Of a stretch of DNA of 64,000 nt, positions 1 to 10,371 are shown in pieces. Where the stretch lies: positions 2,418,001 to 2,482,000 of the forward strand of contig OY751485.1 of NCBI GenBank assembly GCA_963565915.1. The letters are read 5' to 3'. The notes under the pieces are model-generated. The model was not told where the DNA came from and did not search any database. It saw only the letters and a program-made list of their open reading frames with translations. Each line of letters opens with the position of its first letter. Position 1 is the stretch's first letter. The stretch comes from Entoloma clypeatum (lineage: Eukaryota > Basidiomycota > Agaricomycetes > Agaricales > Entolomataceae). The position numbers and the translations under genes are program-made.

Positions 1-894
1 GAAAGATAATCGGTGCTGTAAGCGTCAGGTTCAGAGGGAAGAGCGAATAAATCCGATAAGGCTGAGTAGACAGATTGTGAAAGGTATGGGTTTCCCAAGC
101 GCGGAAGTGTCAGCAATGACTTGGTGATGAAGGGAATTGACTAGGAGATACGTCAAGCAATGAACGAGTGAGAGGTCAGAGACGAAACGTACAGCAGGGG
201 GAAGATTTGCGATTATGGGTCTCAAAAAAGTGGTGACATGGATTGCTGCCTCGGAACCTGGTGACTCAGTGGATTTCACGGACTTTGACCGAGAAAATGG
301 CCCCGCGGACGCCCGTGATAAGGTATTTTGAACCCATTCTCCAACTCTTTCGGCGTACGGATGACGAGAAAGCGGGGCTGGAGGAGAAACAAGGACGTCT
401 TTTATGACATCGGCCGCTTTCTTGCGGACTTTAGGGCGGTGATCGACGCATAATTGCAAGACCGATGCAAAAGTTTGACGGATTCCTTGTTTTTCCAGGT
501 GGTGTCGATCTAGCGATCTAAAGATGATATGACACAAGGACAATTGGGATCGTAATGCAGGGGCATGAGCGTTCAGTGATGAAAAAAGAGGTAGGGTCAA
601 TGACAGTAGCGTGTCGAGATTGGCCTGGATGACTGGGGTGTGCACGAACGGGGCAATCAAGGCAAGGAGATAGAGCTCTGCATGTAGAACCTCGGTTTCG
701 TCAGATCCGTTGACTCGCTTCTGGATCGTTCCGTCGAGCGCAGTACAAAGGGCAGCAAAGTAAGCGGTGGGCGAAGAATCTGTTTTCTGTTCTCTGAACG
801 TAGATTCCAGGGCAATCAGGAGAGTTGCTGGGGCCTTTTGGTGGGTCAACGAAGAAGAGGTATGGGGACGAATTTTTGCCAAAGCTTGGTCCAT
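1..894 (-). CDS. RRP12: Ribosomal RNA-processing protein RRP12, 5' part
   Basis: This is the N-terminal part of a HEAT-repeat nucleolar protein of the RRP12 (NUC173) family, known to act in export and maturation of pre-40S and pre-60S particles. The start ATG is at 894-892 and the gene reads leftward off the window. The first ~245 residues are one open frame with family-typical stretches such as ALAKIRPHTSSSLTHQKAPA and LQLCVDHRPKVRKKAADVI. The frame then ends in a stop at 31-33, but another frame carries SLLTLPRLGNPYLSQS and YSALSDLFALPSEPDAYS, which continue the family pattern. I therefore infer one short intron near 122-194 (donor GTACGT or GTATCT, acceptor CCAAG); the exact donor is uncertain. 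The opposite-strand acyltransferase gene starts about 140 bp away, so the two probably share a divergent promoter. Confidence 0.85.
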
Positions 895-1033
895 TTCAAA
901 GGGAGAAACTTTTTTGCTTAGTCATCGTCAGTTTTCCTTAACTTATAGCTGTGAAGAAGTTCAGTCCCTCTGATGAGCCATTTGCGAGGCTCACCAACGC
1001 CTTGGTCATACGTGCTTATCAGGCAAGCGAATC

Positions 1034-3048
1034 ATGTATATATCATTTTTTGCCACTGATCATCTTTCCAGATTCCTGTTCAAATTCGTCCTGAAAATAT
1101 TCTATGGAACAATCGTTGTTGAGAACGCCCACTTCATACCCGAAACTGGAAGACCCTGGTCTCTATACCCAATCTGTTACCTATCTCAGCCACTTCTTAA
1201 CTTGGTTCTTACAGCATTGTGTGTGCAAATCACAGCAATTCATTAACTGATGCCCTGTGAGTTCGCACTGAATTCATCCAAACAGCTCCGTCGGTCAACT
1301 ATCTACCAGCCTTCTTGTTACTTCGATACCCTCGGAGGTATGCCAGTTGCCTATCTCCATCACATTTTGTTTGCAACTGGTACCATAGACACGAAACATG
1401 CTACGTTTAACAGCCAAAGCAACTCAATTCGGACACAAAACATTCACAAGTTGGCTGATTGAATCAGCGGGAACCGTCCCTATCAAGCGGCGGAAAGACT
1501 CTGCGGAAGGCGGTGCAGACAACGTCGATGCCATGTTGAAACTTATGGAGGCGAGCTCGTTTGGCTTGTTCCGCTTATGATTGAATTCTCATGCTTTACA
1601 AGGCCCTCGAAATCGGTGATGCTGTCTGTCTTTTCCCCGAAGGTATGAGTAGGTATCATCCGACAATCGCTCCACTCAAGACGGGAGGTTGGGTCCCCAT
1701 TGGTCTGAACTTGTGATTTTCAATGCTCAGGGTCATCATCTAGTCGCCCGCTTGGTCTCTGATGTGCTTTCGAGAAACTGCAATGACCCTGATTTCGAAA
1801 TATCAGTCCTCACCTGTTCGGTGACGTACATGTATCAACTATATTTCCTTCTGCTTCTATCGGTTTAACAGAAAATCCACAGGCACCGGCAACATTTTCG
1901 ATCAGACGTTCTTGTGACATTCCACCCACCAATGACGTTCCGTGTTAAGGTAGGCACAGAATGAGTTTTCTGTTTTCACTGCTGATAATTCTTCATTACA
2001 GGACAACCCAGAGCTTCTGTCTCCTGTTAATTTTGATAACATTCGACTCTTGACGTCCCGGATGCAGAAAATCATCAGCTCTGGGACAATTGACTCGCCT
2101 TCATGGGAACTTGTTCGGATTGCAAAACTGGCCAACCGAATCTATGCCCCCCTCGGCACACGCATGACTCTCGGAGACTATGTCCGAGGAATTCGTAGTT
2201 TTCTTGACGCGTTGAAGCCTCTTGAACAAACAGAAAACAATGCCAACGTGGAAAAGAGTGTCAACGACAGTCTAGACAATCTAGAGAGTCGAATGAATCT
2301 ACGCAATAATTTGAAGGTTAGGACATGAATCATTCAAGGAGAGTAATTGTAAACTTTTTTATAGACCTACCAAGATCAACTCTCTCGTTTGGGTATCAAG
2401 GATGACAGAATACGACGACCCCTCCCACGCCGCGCCATCATGTCGCGGATGGTTATCAGGCTAGTGTGGTCAATCTTCCTGTTCATTTTATCACTCCCAG
2501 GCCTCCTTCTTTGGCTCCCCATCTTTGCCACGACATTCTACGCGGTGCATAACTTCAAAAAGACCGGACCGATCTTCGATACTTGGGACGAAATTGCTCA
2601 ATACAAGCTGATTTATGGCCTTTTTTCTGGGCTCGCTGTATGGTGTGGAGTCGTCATCATGACGTGGCCTATTGCGCCGTTCAGTGTCGTTCTTGTGCCG
2701 GCATTGATGTGGTTGACGTTGCGGTGGTTTGAGGATGCAGTATCAGCATTCCGCGCATTCACGGCCCTCTTTAGGCTTTTGCGCGTCGGAAAGCGCACCC
2801 TCAAGGGCCTAAACGACCGAAGACAGGACTTGCATGGCCGCGTAATGAACTTGGCCGTCGACGTGATCGGGCTACCTGAAGATCCCGAAGCATTTTTCGT
2901 AGAGGTCGGTGGCGGACAGAAGGGACGTGTGAAGGGGAAATGGGACAGTACTGCGCGATATTTCTCGCTGAAACGGAGACGCAAGAGAGACTGGAATGAG
3001 ACGCTTCGGCTATACGACAAGGTAGATTATCCTACTGAGGATGAGTAG
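1034..3048 (+). CDS. SCT1: Glycerol-3-phosphate acyltransferase (Sct1/Gpt2 type)
   Basis: Membrane acyltransferase that would make lysophosphatidic acid from glycerol-3-phosphate and acyl-CoA at the ER or lipid droplet. Nine exons join to 531 residues: 1034-1158, 1215-1256, 1310-1337, 1389-1550, 1603-1687, 1744-1831, 1883-1949, 2002-2316, 2365-3048; the lengths sum to a whole number of codons. Splicing restores the PlsC motifs: NHSNSLTD (HX4D) across exon 2, TVPIKRRKD in exon 4, FPEGMSRYHP in exon 5. The C-terminal third has two hydrophobic blocks (around IFLFILSLPGLLLWLPIF and VVIMTWPIAPFSVVLVPALM), as in fungal GPATs. Intron 4 appears to be GC-AG. Yeast homologs are over 700 residues, so this form is short; the first exon may begin further upstream. 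The symbol means family only; Sct1 and Gpt2 cannot be told apart here. Confidence 0.88.
1551..1602 (+). other. Candidate GC-AG intron in the acyltransferase gene
   Basis: The donor is GAG|GCGAGC and the acceptor TTTACAAG|GCC. Removing these 52 bp joins KLME to ALEIGDAV in frame, which is the conserved order in this family. No GT donor nearby gives the same join. The donor is a weak match to the usual GC-AG consensus. Confidence 0.6.
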
Positions 3049-3294
3049 GGATATATAGATAAGATTGATCGATGGTACTGCACGTGCTGTCTGCAACAAG
3101 GTTTTTTAACACCAAGTAATTACTTGATTAACATCAAGCTGCTATCCTTGCCCTCCCGCCCATATAGATCCATAGACACCCTAGATAGAGCTTTTCCCCC
3201 ACATTCGCCCTGTATCAGCATTCTGCATCTACAAACATCGACCGCTCTTGCCAACTTCTCTATCTCGCCCCCGCATCTTCAATATCAATCATAC

Positions 3295-6200
3295 ATGTCA
3301 CCCGTTCACATGCCTGATACTCCTGCCACGCGATTCTCACCTCTCTTCGACGCCCTCCGTTCTGCACCCACTGCGCCCGGCAGGTCCTAGATTTTTACAG
3401 TTTCCTTGTCTGTCTAAATGCTTCTTCAACAGAAGCCAAAGGCGCTGCCGATAGACTCGCTCGCGAGGTATCCAAGGCCGGTCCTCAAGCTTTACAGTCG
3501 GTTCTAGCATCCCCCGTAAGCTGACTCTCACTGACTAGCCATATCTTCAGCGATGGTGAGGTGCTGGAACATCTGCATGCCTTTGCGACCAACAAAAAAT
3601 CCGGTTACGAACGCGAATCCGCCGCGATCGCTTTTCAATCCTTGGTCAGTATCCTCGGACCGCCAATTGCCCCGTTGCTGCTACCCTCTCTTCCTATCCT
3701 TTTCGACTTGTACATGGACAAGGGCGACGTAGTGCGAACCGCAGCCACAGCCGCCGTCAAAACCCTTCTCAAACTATTCCCACCTGAATCCATTCAGGTT
3801 GTGTTTGCCTCCCTCGAGGGCATCCTCGAAACCGGAAAATGGCGCACAAAAGTCGGTGTCCTGGACGCCTTCAAATCATTCGTGACGCTTTCTCAGGATG
3901 TCGTAGCCCAACAGTTAGGTGATCTGCTGCCCAAAATCGAAAAGGCCATGCACGATACTAAGCAGGAGGTGAGCCCGATGTGTTGACCACCAATCTTGAT
4001 TAACATCACGTCTAGGTTTCCGTTGCTGCTGTTAAATGCGCGACAACCCTTTGTACAACCCTCGCAAATCCTGACATCGCCCCCCATATTCCGATTCTGG
4101 TCCAATGCATGGCTAATTCAGATTCCGTGCCTACTTGCATAAAGGCACTCTCTTCAACCACTTTCGTAGCAGAAGTCAAAGCTCCCGCACTTGCTGTGCT
4201 CGTTCCCCTTTTAATGCGCGGTCTGAATGATAGGAGCATGGAAGTCCAACGCCGCACAGTGGTCGTCATTGATAACCTGGTCAAGCTTGTGCGCGATCCA
4301 AAGATCGCAGCCATTTATCTTAGCCCTCTCGTCGAAGGAGTACAGAAGATTGCAGTCGGTGCTTCTTTCCCTGAAGTTCGAGCCTTTGCCGAGGCAGCCT
4401 TGCAAACCTTATTGAAGTCTGGTGCCTCTACTACTGGCCCCCCTTCCACCGATCGTAATATCCAGACTGAAACGGCCGAGACTCTTTCAACCCTTCTCTC
4501 CCATCTTCCTGATGATCTCCTTTTCGGGAAGACTCCCAAATACCACCTCTTAGTCAAATCTTTGGAATTCCAAGCCCTCCTTGTAGCAGACCTTGTTTCT
4601 AAGCGTTCCTTCGGTGATAAATGCGTTTGGCGTCGGTGTGTTGGGGTGTATATGAGTGTTTGGATGGACGCCGACCGTGGTACCGCATTTGCGGATGCGG
4701 TATTTTCGCACTACCACGCAATTGACAAGGTATTTCGTCATCAAAACATCCCTACCGTTCCAACCTATTCCCCCAGGCCAAACATTGCATTTCCAGAGGC
4801 TCTTTGGATGACAGCGATATCTTATGTGATACCCTGTTTTCATTGGCTTATGGAGCACTTCTTCTCCTCTCGCATACGACCCTCCGCCTCATTCGTGGTC
4901 GCCGATACGGCATTCTCGGGACCAATGGCTCTGGAAAATCCACTCTTATGCGTCAGCTCAAAGAGGGCAAAGTCGAGAATTTTCCGCCACAGGACGAACT
5001 TCGATGTGTGATGGTCGAACATTCCCTACAAGGAGAAGTTGCATCTCTCAGTGTGCTTGACTTCATTGGATCTGGTAAGAAACCTCTCAGTTTCCTTTTT
5101 CTTTCTTCCAGCTTCTGCTAAACATTCTGTCAGATAAAGAATTAGCTAATGTGCCTCGGTCAAAAATTCGTGATCAGCTTTTGGAAGTAGGGTTTGATGA
5201 CGATCGGCAAGCAGACATCGTAGGAGGTTTGTCAGGTGGATGGAAAATGAAGCTTGAACTTGCTCGGGCAATGCTTTATAATGCCGACCTCCTTCTTCTA
5301 GATGAGGTCACTATCCAATAACCGTCAAGTTATTTATCTCCTTTCTCATTCCCTTTCTCCTTCTAGCCTACGAACCATGTGAGTTGATTCCTGCATCTTG
5401 ATGTCCTTGCGAATGAATTTTGTCTAGTTGGATCGGGCTTCCGTCAAATGGCTCGAGGAGTATCTCATTGCTCATACCAACGTTACTTGCCTGATTGTGA
5501 GCCATGATTCTGGGTTAGTTTTGCCCCTTGTGATTTGCGATTTGTGCCTTAACGTACTCTAGATTCCTGGATAATGTCACAACTGATATTATCCATTATG
5601 AGTCCAAAAAGGTGAGATATATATACTTGCAACCATTCCTGCACCTTATAATGTCGTAGCTTGTTTATTATCCCGGAAACCTCTCGTCATTCGTAGAGCA
5701 TCATCCGGAGGCGAAATCGTATTATACCCTTGCTGCCACTTCTGTCAAATTTTCCTTTCCTCCTCCAGGTTCCCTAATGGGTGTTCGGAGCAACACGCGT
5801 GCCATCCTGAAATTGTCCAATTGTACATTTACATATCCAGGCAGGAGCAAGCCAAGCCTGTATAATGTCAGCTGTGCCCTTTCTTTGTCAAGGTCGGTTT
5901 CTATCATTGATCATGGCAGCCGAGTCAACTCTCTCCACAGTCGTGTAGGTGTTGTTGGACCTAATGGTGCTGGGAAATCGACATTGATCAAACTGTTGAC
6001 CGTACGTGCCTATCAGTCTCAGCCGCTGTCTTGTTGTCTTACGCCCAACAAGGGAGAAACAGTTCCGCAAGAGGGAATCGTTTATAAACATCCTGCCTTG
6101 CGGGTTGGATACGTCTCCCAACACGCTACGCATCATATAGGTGGGTTTCATTTTGCGACCTACCATGCTGCGCTCAACTTGTCTGAATTTCAGAGCGCCA

Positions 6201-7452
6201 TTTGGAAAAGACCGCTATCGGTTATATTCAGTGGCGGTTCCAAGATGGACACGATCGCAAGTCCTTTTGAGAGTCCTTGATATACTGATCTTGGCTGATA
6301 CATGTCTGTGGTGCTGCAGGCGAGCTCCTAGAGAAGGCAACCCGTGTTCTGACCCCAGAGGAACAGCGTGTTTTCGATATTGATTTGGTTGGCAAAGATG
6401 GCTCCAAGCGAAAATTGGAGGTTGAACATCTATTGATCTAGCACTCGATCATTACTGATTTGAAAATATCAAGATCCTCATGGGTCGCCAGAAGTTGAAA
6501 AAGACATTCCAATACGAGGTCAAGTGGCGTGGCCTTGACCATAAATTCAACACATGGGTGGCTCGTGACGAACTGTTCAACAAAGGATTCACCAAAGTTG
6601 TGCAACAATTCGATGACCTCGAAGCCTCGCGAGAGGGTGCTGGTGCTCGCGATACTGCTGCTCATCTTGTTCGTAAACATCTCGAGCAAATTGGTCTCGA
6701 TGGAGATATTGCTCAATATAACGAGATTTCCGGCCTGTCAGGCGGTAAATCGATTCGTTCCAATATTAACATCTCACTGACAGATAGACAGGCCAGAAAA
6801 TCAAGTTAGTTATTGCAGCGTGTTTGTGGAACAATCCCCAGGTATGTTCCTTTATTTGAGGCCAATCGCTGGCTCAGTAATTGTTCAAGATTTGTATTCT
6901 CGATGAGCCGAGCAATTTCTTGGACCGAGAAGCATTGGGTGGCTTAGCTATTGCTATCAAAGAATGGGCTGGCGCTGTGGTAAGTCTTCTGGGAAATCGC
7001 GTGTCATTTCAGTATCTGATACCTTCCTAGGTCATCATCTCCCATAATAATGAATTTGTTTCCGCGCTCTGTTCGTATTTGTTTCACCGCAGATTGAAAA
7101 TTGTGACTAAGTGCATGGATTAGGCCCGGAAATTTGGAACGTTGAAGCCGGCCACATGACTTGTCAAGGGAAGGTTAATATTGTGGAAGACGCACCGAAT
7201 GCACGCTCTCCGGGAGGCAGTGGGATGAACACGCCAGCGAGGTCGAGACTTCAAACCCCTGTTGCATCGAATGCTGGGACCCCTGCCGCCAGCGGAGACG
7301 AAGCTACACAGTCTCCCCAGGTTCCTCTCGTGAAGAAGAAAAAAAAATTGACACGTAATCAACTGAAGGTTCAGGAAGAACGCAGGAGGTTAAGGAAGCT
7401 CCGATGGTTGACTGACGGAGGGCCAAGGCCTGAAGATACGGATGAAGAATGA
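3295..7452 (+). CDS. TEF3: Translation elongation factor 3 (eEF3)
   Basis: Fungal ribosome-associated ATPase that helps release deacylated tRNA from the E site. The gene is cut by about 16 short introns and encodes roughly 1,050 residues. Order of parts: N-terminal HEAT repeats (3561-4550, e.g. LPILFDLYMDKGDVVRTAA and NDRSMEVQRRTVVVIDNL); four-helix region; ABC1 with Walker A GTNGSGKST near 4917, signature LSGGW near 5233 and Walker B LLLLDEPTNHLD split by introns near 5290-5435; ABC2 with Walker A GPNGAGKST near 5957 and Walker B near 6893; a chromodomain inserted in ABC2 (YEVKWRGLDHKFNTW, 6510-6600), the hallmark of EF-3; and a basic tail (KKKKKLTRNQL) ending PEDTDEE. The start ATG at 3295 gives the expected short leader before HEAT 1. 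No broken motif is seen; expect cytosolic, high expression. Confidence 0.95.
3380..3432 (+). other. Candidate GC-AG intron 1 of EF-3
   Basis: The downstream exon must be read as ..EAKGAADRL.. to fit the EF-3 family. The only splice I find that keeps this frame uses donor CCCG|GCAGGT and acceptor TTCAACAG|AA. The GT donor three bases on (GCAG|GTCC) puts the next exon out of frame. Exon 1 is short, so an alternative start or donor remains possible. Confidence 0.45.
6257..6319 (+). other. GC-AG intron inside EF-3 ABC2
   Basis: Donor GATC|GCAAGT, the classic GC-AG donor consensus, and acceptor GTGCTGCAG|GC. Excision joins the conserved QWRFQDGHDR to ELLEKATRVLTPEE in frame. No GT donor in the neighbourhood gives this join. 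Confidence 0.85.
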
Positions 7453-8375
7453 TGCATGATATATTCACCATGGCGGATGACGCGATCACGGGTCGAAGCG
7501 GTTACCCGCGTTGCATAGATTTCTGTCAGTATAATAAGTAATGTCCAGTGACTCTCCCCGGTGAGCTTGTGAGCCCTTACCCTTGGACGCCACTCCGTCA
7601 TACAGTGGCTGTGCTGGTTCTAAATTTAGTTTCTTATTTCAAGAAACCATTGAACATGGAGATCTTGAGACGTTATCCTACCCGACTAAACAGACCCGAG
7701 CGCAATGAGATATGGATGCCCGAATATGGCATCCAGATACGAGATTCCCCGATCCCCGTGATTCCCTATTTCATCGTCACCACTGCCATTTGCGTTTTCT
7801 CTTCCGAACAGCCCTCTGTGGGACAGGCTGATCCTTCCCCGCTCTGTCGGAAGGCTACCAGCTGGCATCCAGTAGAAGACGGTCTTGAAAAGGAGGGGCG
7901 GAAAGTTCTGTCAAAACTGTCGAAGTGGGATTTCGACACATTATTTTTAGAAAGTTCTACTATGCCTCGGCCAGCTAATCGTGTGCTTGAGGCCGTGCGA
8001 GTGGGCGTAACTTGAAAATTGGTGTCGGAATAGAGAAGGTAAACCGACGACGGCCAAAGCAGTCCCTTGAGCGACTAAAGTAACGCAAGTAGTACGTGAT
8101 TTTATTTCACCAGGAAGAGGGATAAGTGGGATAATTTACATGACATGTAGCGAAAGGACTAGTAAGGTAGCGATACCCAGATCGGATACATACAGCGAAA
8201 AAGGAATGCTGAATACATTCGAAGGATCGTGATCGGATATAATGAAGTGATTAATATGCGAATAGTAAGGTATGTGGTCTATCACCGCTCCGGCGTACAA
8301 TGAGGAAACAAGATAGATGAAAACAAGGACGGATGTAACCATGGTTGCAGTGACATCCAAACGATTTGGTCGGTT
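7453..8375. other. Region between EF-3 and homeodomain gene
   Basis: These 923 bp lie between the 3' end of EF-3 and the 3' end of the minus-strand homeodomain gene, so both terminators should be here. The one sizeable frame is described separately. I see no RNA gene or repeat. Confidence 0.4.
7656..8015 (+). CDS. Hypothetical protein, weakly supported
   Basis: An open frame of about 119 residues from an ATG at 7656 (the frame is open from about 7548 without an ATG). It contains the readable stretch LEKEGRKVLSKLSKWDFDTL, but I recognise no family. It sits between two genes that end towards it. It could be an exon of a small gene, a relic, or chance. Confidence 0.2.
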   Translation: MEILRRYPTRLNRPERNEIWMPEYGIQIRDSPIPVIPYFIVTTAICVFSSEQPSVGQADPSPLCRKATSWHPVEDGLEKEGRKVLSKLSKWDFDTLFLESSTMPRPANRVLEAVRVGVT

Positions 8376-9661
8376 TCAATATACGCTGGGCCACTTGCGG
8401 TGTTCAACGGCCTCCTCGTGGTGGCGGACACGGCGGTGTGAAGATGACTGGGGTGCGTGAGACCTTGGAGCATCTGTTGGAGGCCTGGACGTGTATGGAG
8501 CATCCCCCAGAGCGATCGGGAGATGATAACCCATTTGAGTAGGATCTTCTGGGATATCCCGACTGGATACGACCAACGGCTGAGAAGCCGACCCCACGGT
8601 TGACTGGCGATTAGTCTGGCGCATAGATTGTCGTTTGTTTTGAAACCTATATCAAGATATTAATGGGGGGAACCGAAAAACTGTGCAGTCCTACCAAATC
8701 TGAACGCTGCGGGGAGACATGTCCAATAGCTTTGCGAGAGCCAGTCGTTCTTCCGTGGAAGGGAAGGCGGTTCGATTGTAAGTCTCGTTGAGGACCTTTA
8801 ACTGGTTTGCATCCGCGCGTTTACGCTTCTTTTTGGTTGTCGTTTCTTCAGGACCAGATGTTGGCGAAATGGGTGGGGGGGTAGATGACCTAGGAACAAG
8901 GTGCGAGGTGTTTCGGCCATAAGGAGATGATGAGCGCTGATTCTCCGTTCGAGGGTAGTCGGCTGATTCGAAGGAGGGCACATGAACCGCGTGGTTCATG
9001 GATGGTATATGGACATGGTCGTGATCTTGGGTCGGTAAATATGTATAAGAACCGGCATGCGTCGAGTACGTATACTCTGCGGGATATGCAGCCGTAGGCG
9101 AACGTACTATACTGCTGCCATTTTGGTAGTTGGAGGAAGCAGAGGGGTATGACCAGCCAGGACTGGTACTTAGAGGAGGTAATTTGCGACTGTCTGGAAC
9201 GTTGGAGGGAATGGGGGATGTCCTGACAGGAAAGTTGTATAGCGGTTGATTAGAGTAGCGGTCGTGTGTTTCGTAGTTGGAGAAAGAGGATGTCGGCTCG
9301 GTAGCTATGAATAAAGCGAGATGAAGGGCCGAAAGATACTGGATGAGATGATTGGACGGACATATATTAGACGGCCAATGGTTGTATAGAGCTTGCTGAT
9401 TGAGTTCATATCTTGCTGGAGATGAACGAGGTGTATATTGATTAGAATATGCGGGCCCTGTACACAATATGATTGAGTGTCGGTGCCCTTGAACACTATA
9501 CCAGAAAACAGACCTGGAAAACGTGAGGTTGGAAAGGCAGAAGAAATAGGAGGGAGCACAGTTCGCCCACCCTGTCCCGTCTGAAAAAGAACACCTTGAG
9601 GTTCACCTGGGGAACTTCTTCGTGATTTGCTAGAGTTAATGCCGAAATACGAACTCGACAT
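8376..9661 (-). CDS. Homeodomain transcription factor
   Basis: Start ATG at 9661-9659; three introns give a protein of roughly 370 residues. Intron 1 (about 9455-9514) joins RFPG to PAYSNQYTPRSS. Intron 2 (about 9306-9362, 57 bp, frame-neutral) would remove a hydrophobic stretch unlike the rest. Intron 3 (about 8640-8692) sits inside the homeodomain between QIW and FQNKRQS. The homeodomain follows a basic KKKRKR run: ADANQLKVLNETYNRTAF, then LAKLLDMSPRSVQIW|FQNKRQSMRQ. Helix 3 carries the invariant WFQN-R/K core, so DNA binding is expected in the nucleus. The flanks are Ser/Pro/Tyr-rich low complexity. Homeodomain factors of this kind are known developmental regulators in mushrooms, but I cannot assign this one to a named ortholog. 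Confidence 0.85.
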
Positions 9662-10371
9662 ATTAGTGAAGACAGATAGTTATAAGAAGCGAGAAATGGG
9701 AAATTAGTGGTGAGGGATGAATTAAAGATCGTCTCGATTTATGTAGCAATGAACACGAGGGGATGCGCACTCGCGCGGTGATGAGCACAACTCGAGGCAG
9801 CTGCGTCAGACTCGGAGGGATCTGGGACGTCCGAGTATTCAGGGCTAGAGGCACTGAGCAGGCATGCAAGATGGCACGCGGTAGGGTGCAGGGGTGGTGA
9901 AGACACGCGTCGAGCGAGAGTTGACCTTGGTGAAGAAAACCAAGACACGGGCAAATTTGCGAATGATATAGTTAAAAGCTTATTATTGTTGGTTTGGGCG
10001 CAAAGGCAGAGAAGCTTCCACAGGCGCCCTAGGACGGCATCATGATCCAAACCCCCGGAGTTCACTGACATCGGGATACGCGTGGTATGTGTTGACATTC
10101 TGCCTAGTGCCTCGTGTCTGTCGGGTAAAGTGGAGAGAACTTGTGGTTTTACATATCCTGTTTGGGTTCCTCATTCCTCAATTTGACATGACGGAAATGG
10201 GGACAAGGATACGTACGCTCCTTACTCGAATCTGACCGCGGGAGCACGATTTGGGAACGGAGGTGTGGTCGTTGCAATGATCGGTGCTTCTTGAGTTTCA
10301 ATTAAAACGTGTAATGCCACCAGATTAGATAAGATGTACAACAACCGTAACTTGGTCTACTTACTACCACC
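9662..10371. promoter_or_regulatory. Divergent promoter region, homeodomain / NDR kinase
   Basis: These 710 bp separate the start codons of two divergently transcribed regulatory genes. The frames here (9663-9869, 9739-10098, both minus) have no recognisable protein character. No TATA box or named factor site stands out. Confidence 0.4.

Noticed and set aside
9739..10098. 119-codon minus-strand frame upstream of the homeodomain gene
   Set aside because: No motif, lies in a divergent promoter region, and no splice extension gives a recognisable protein.
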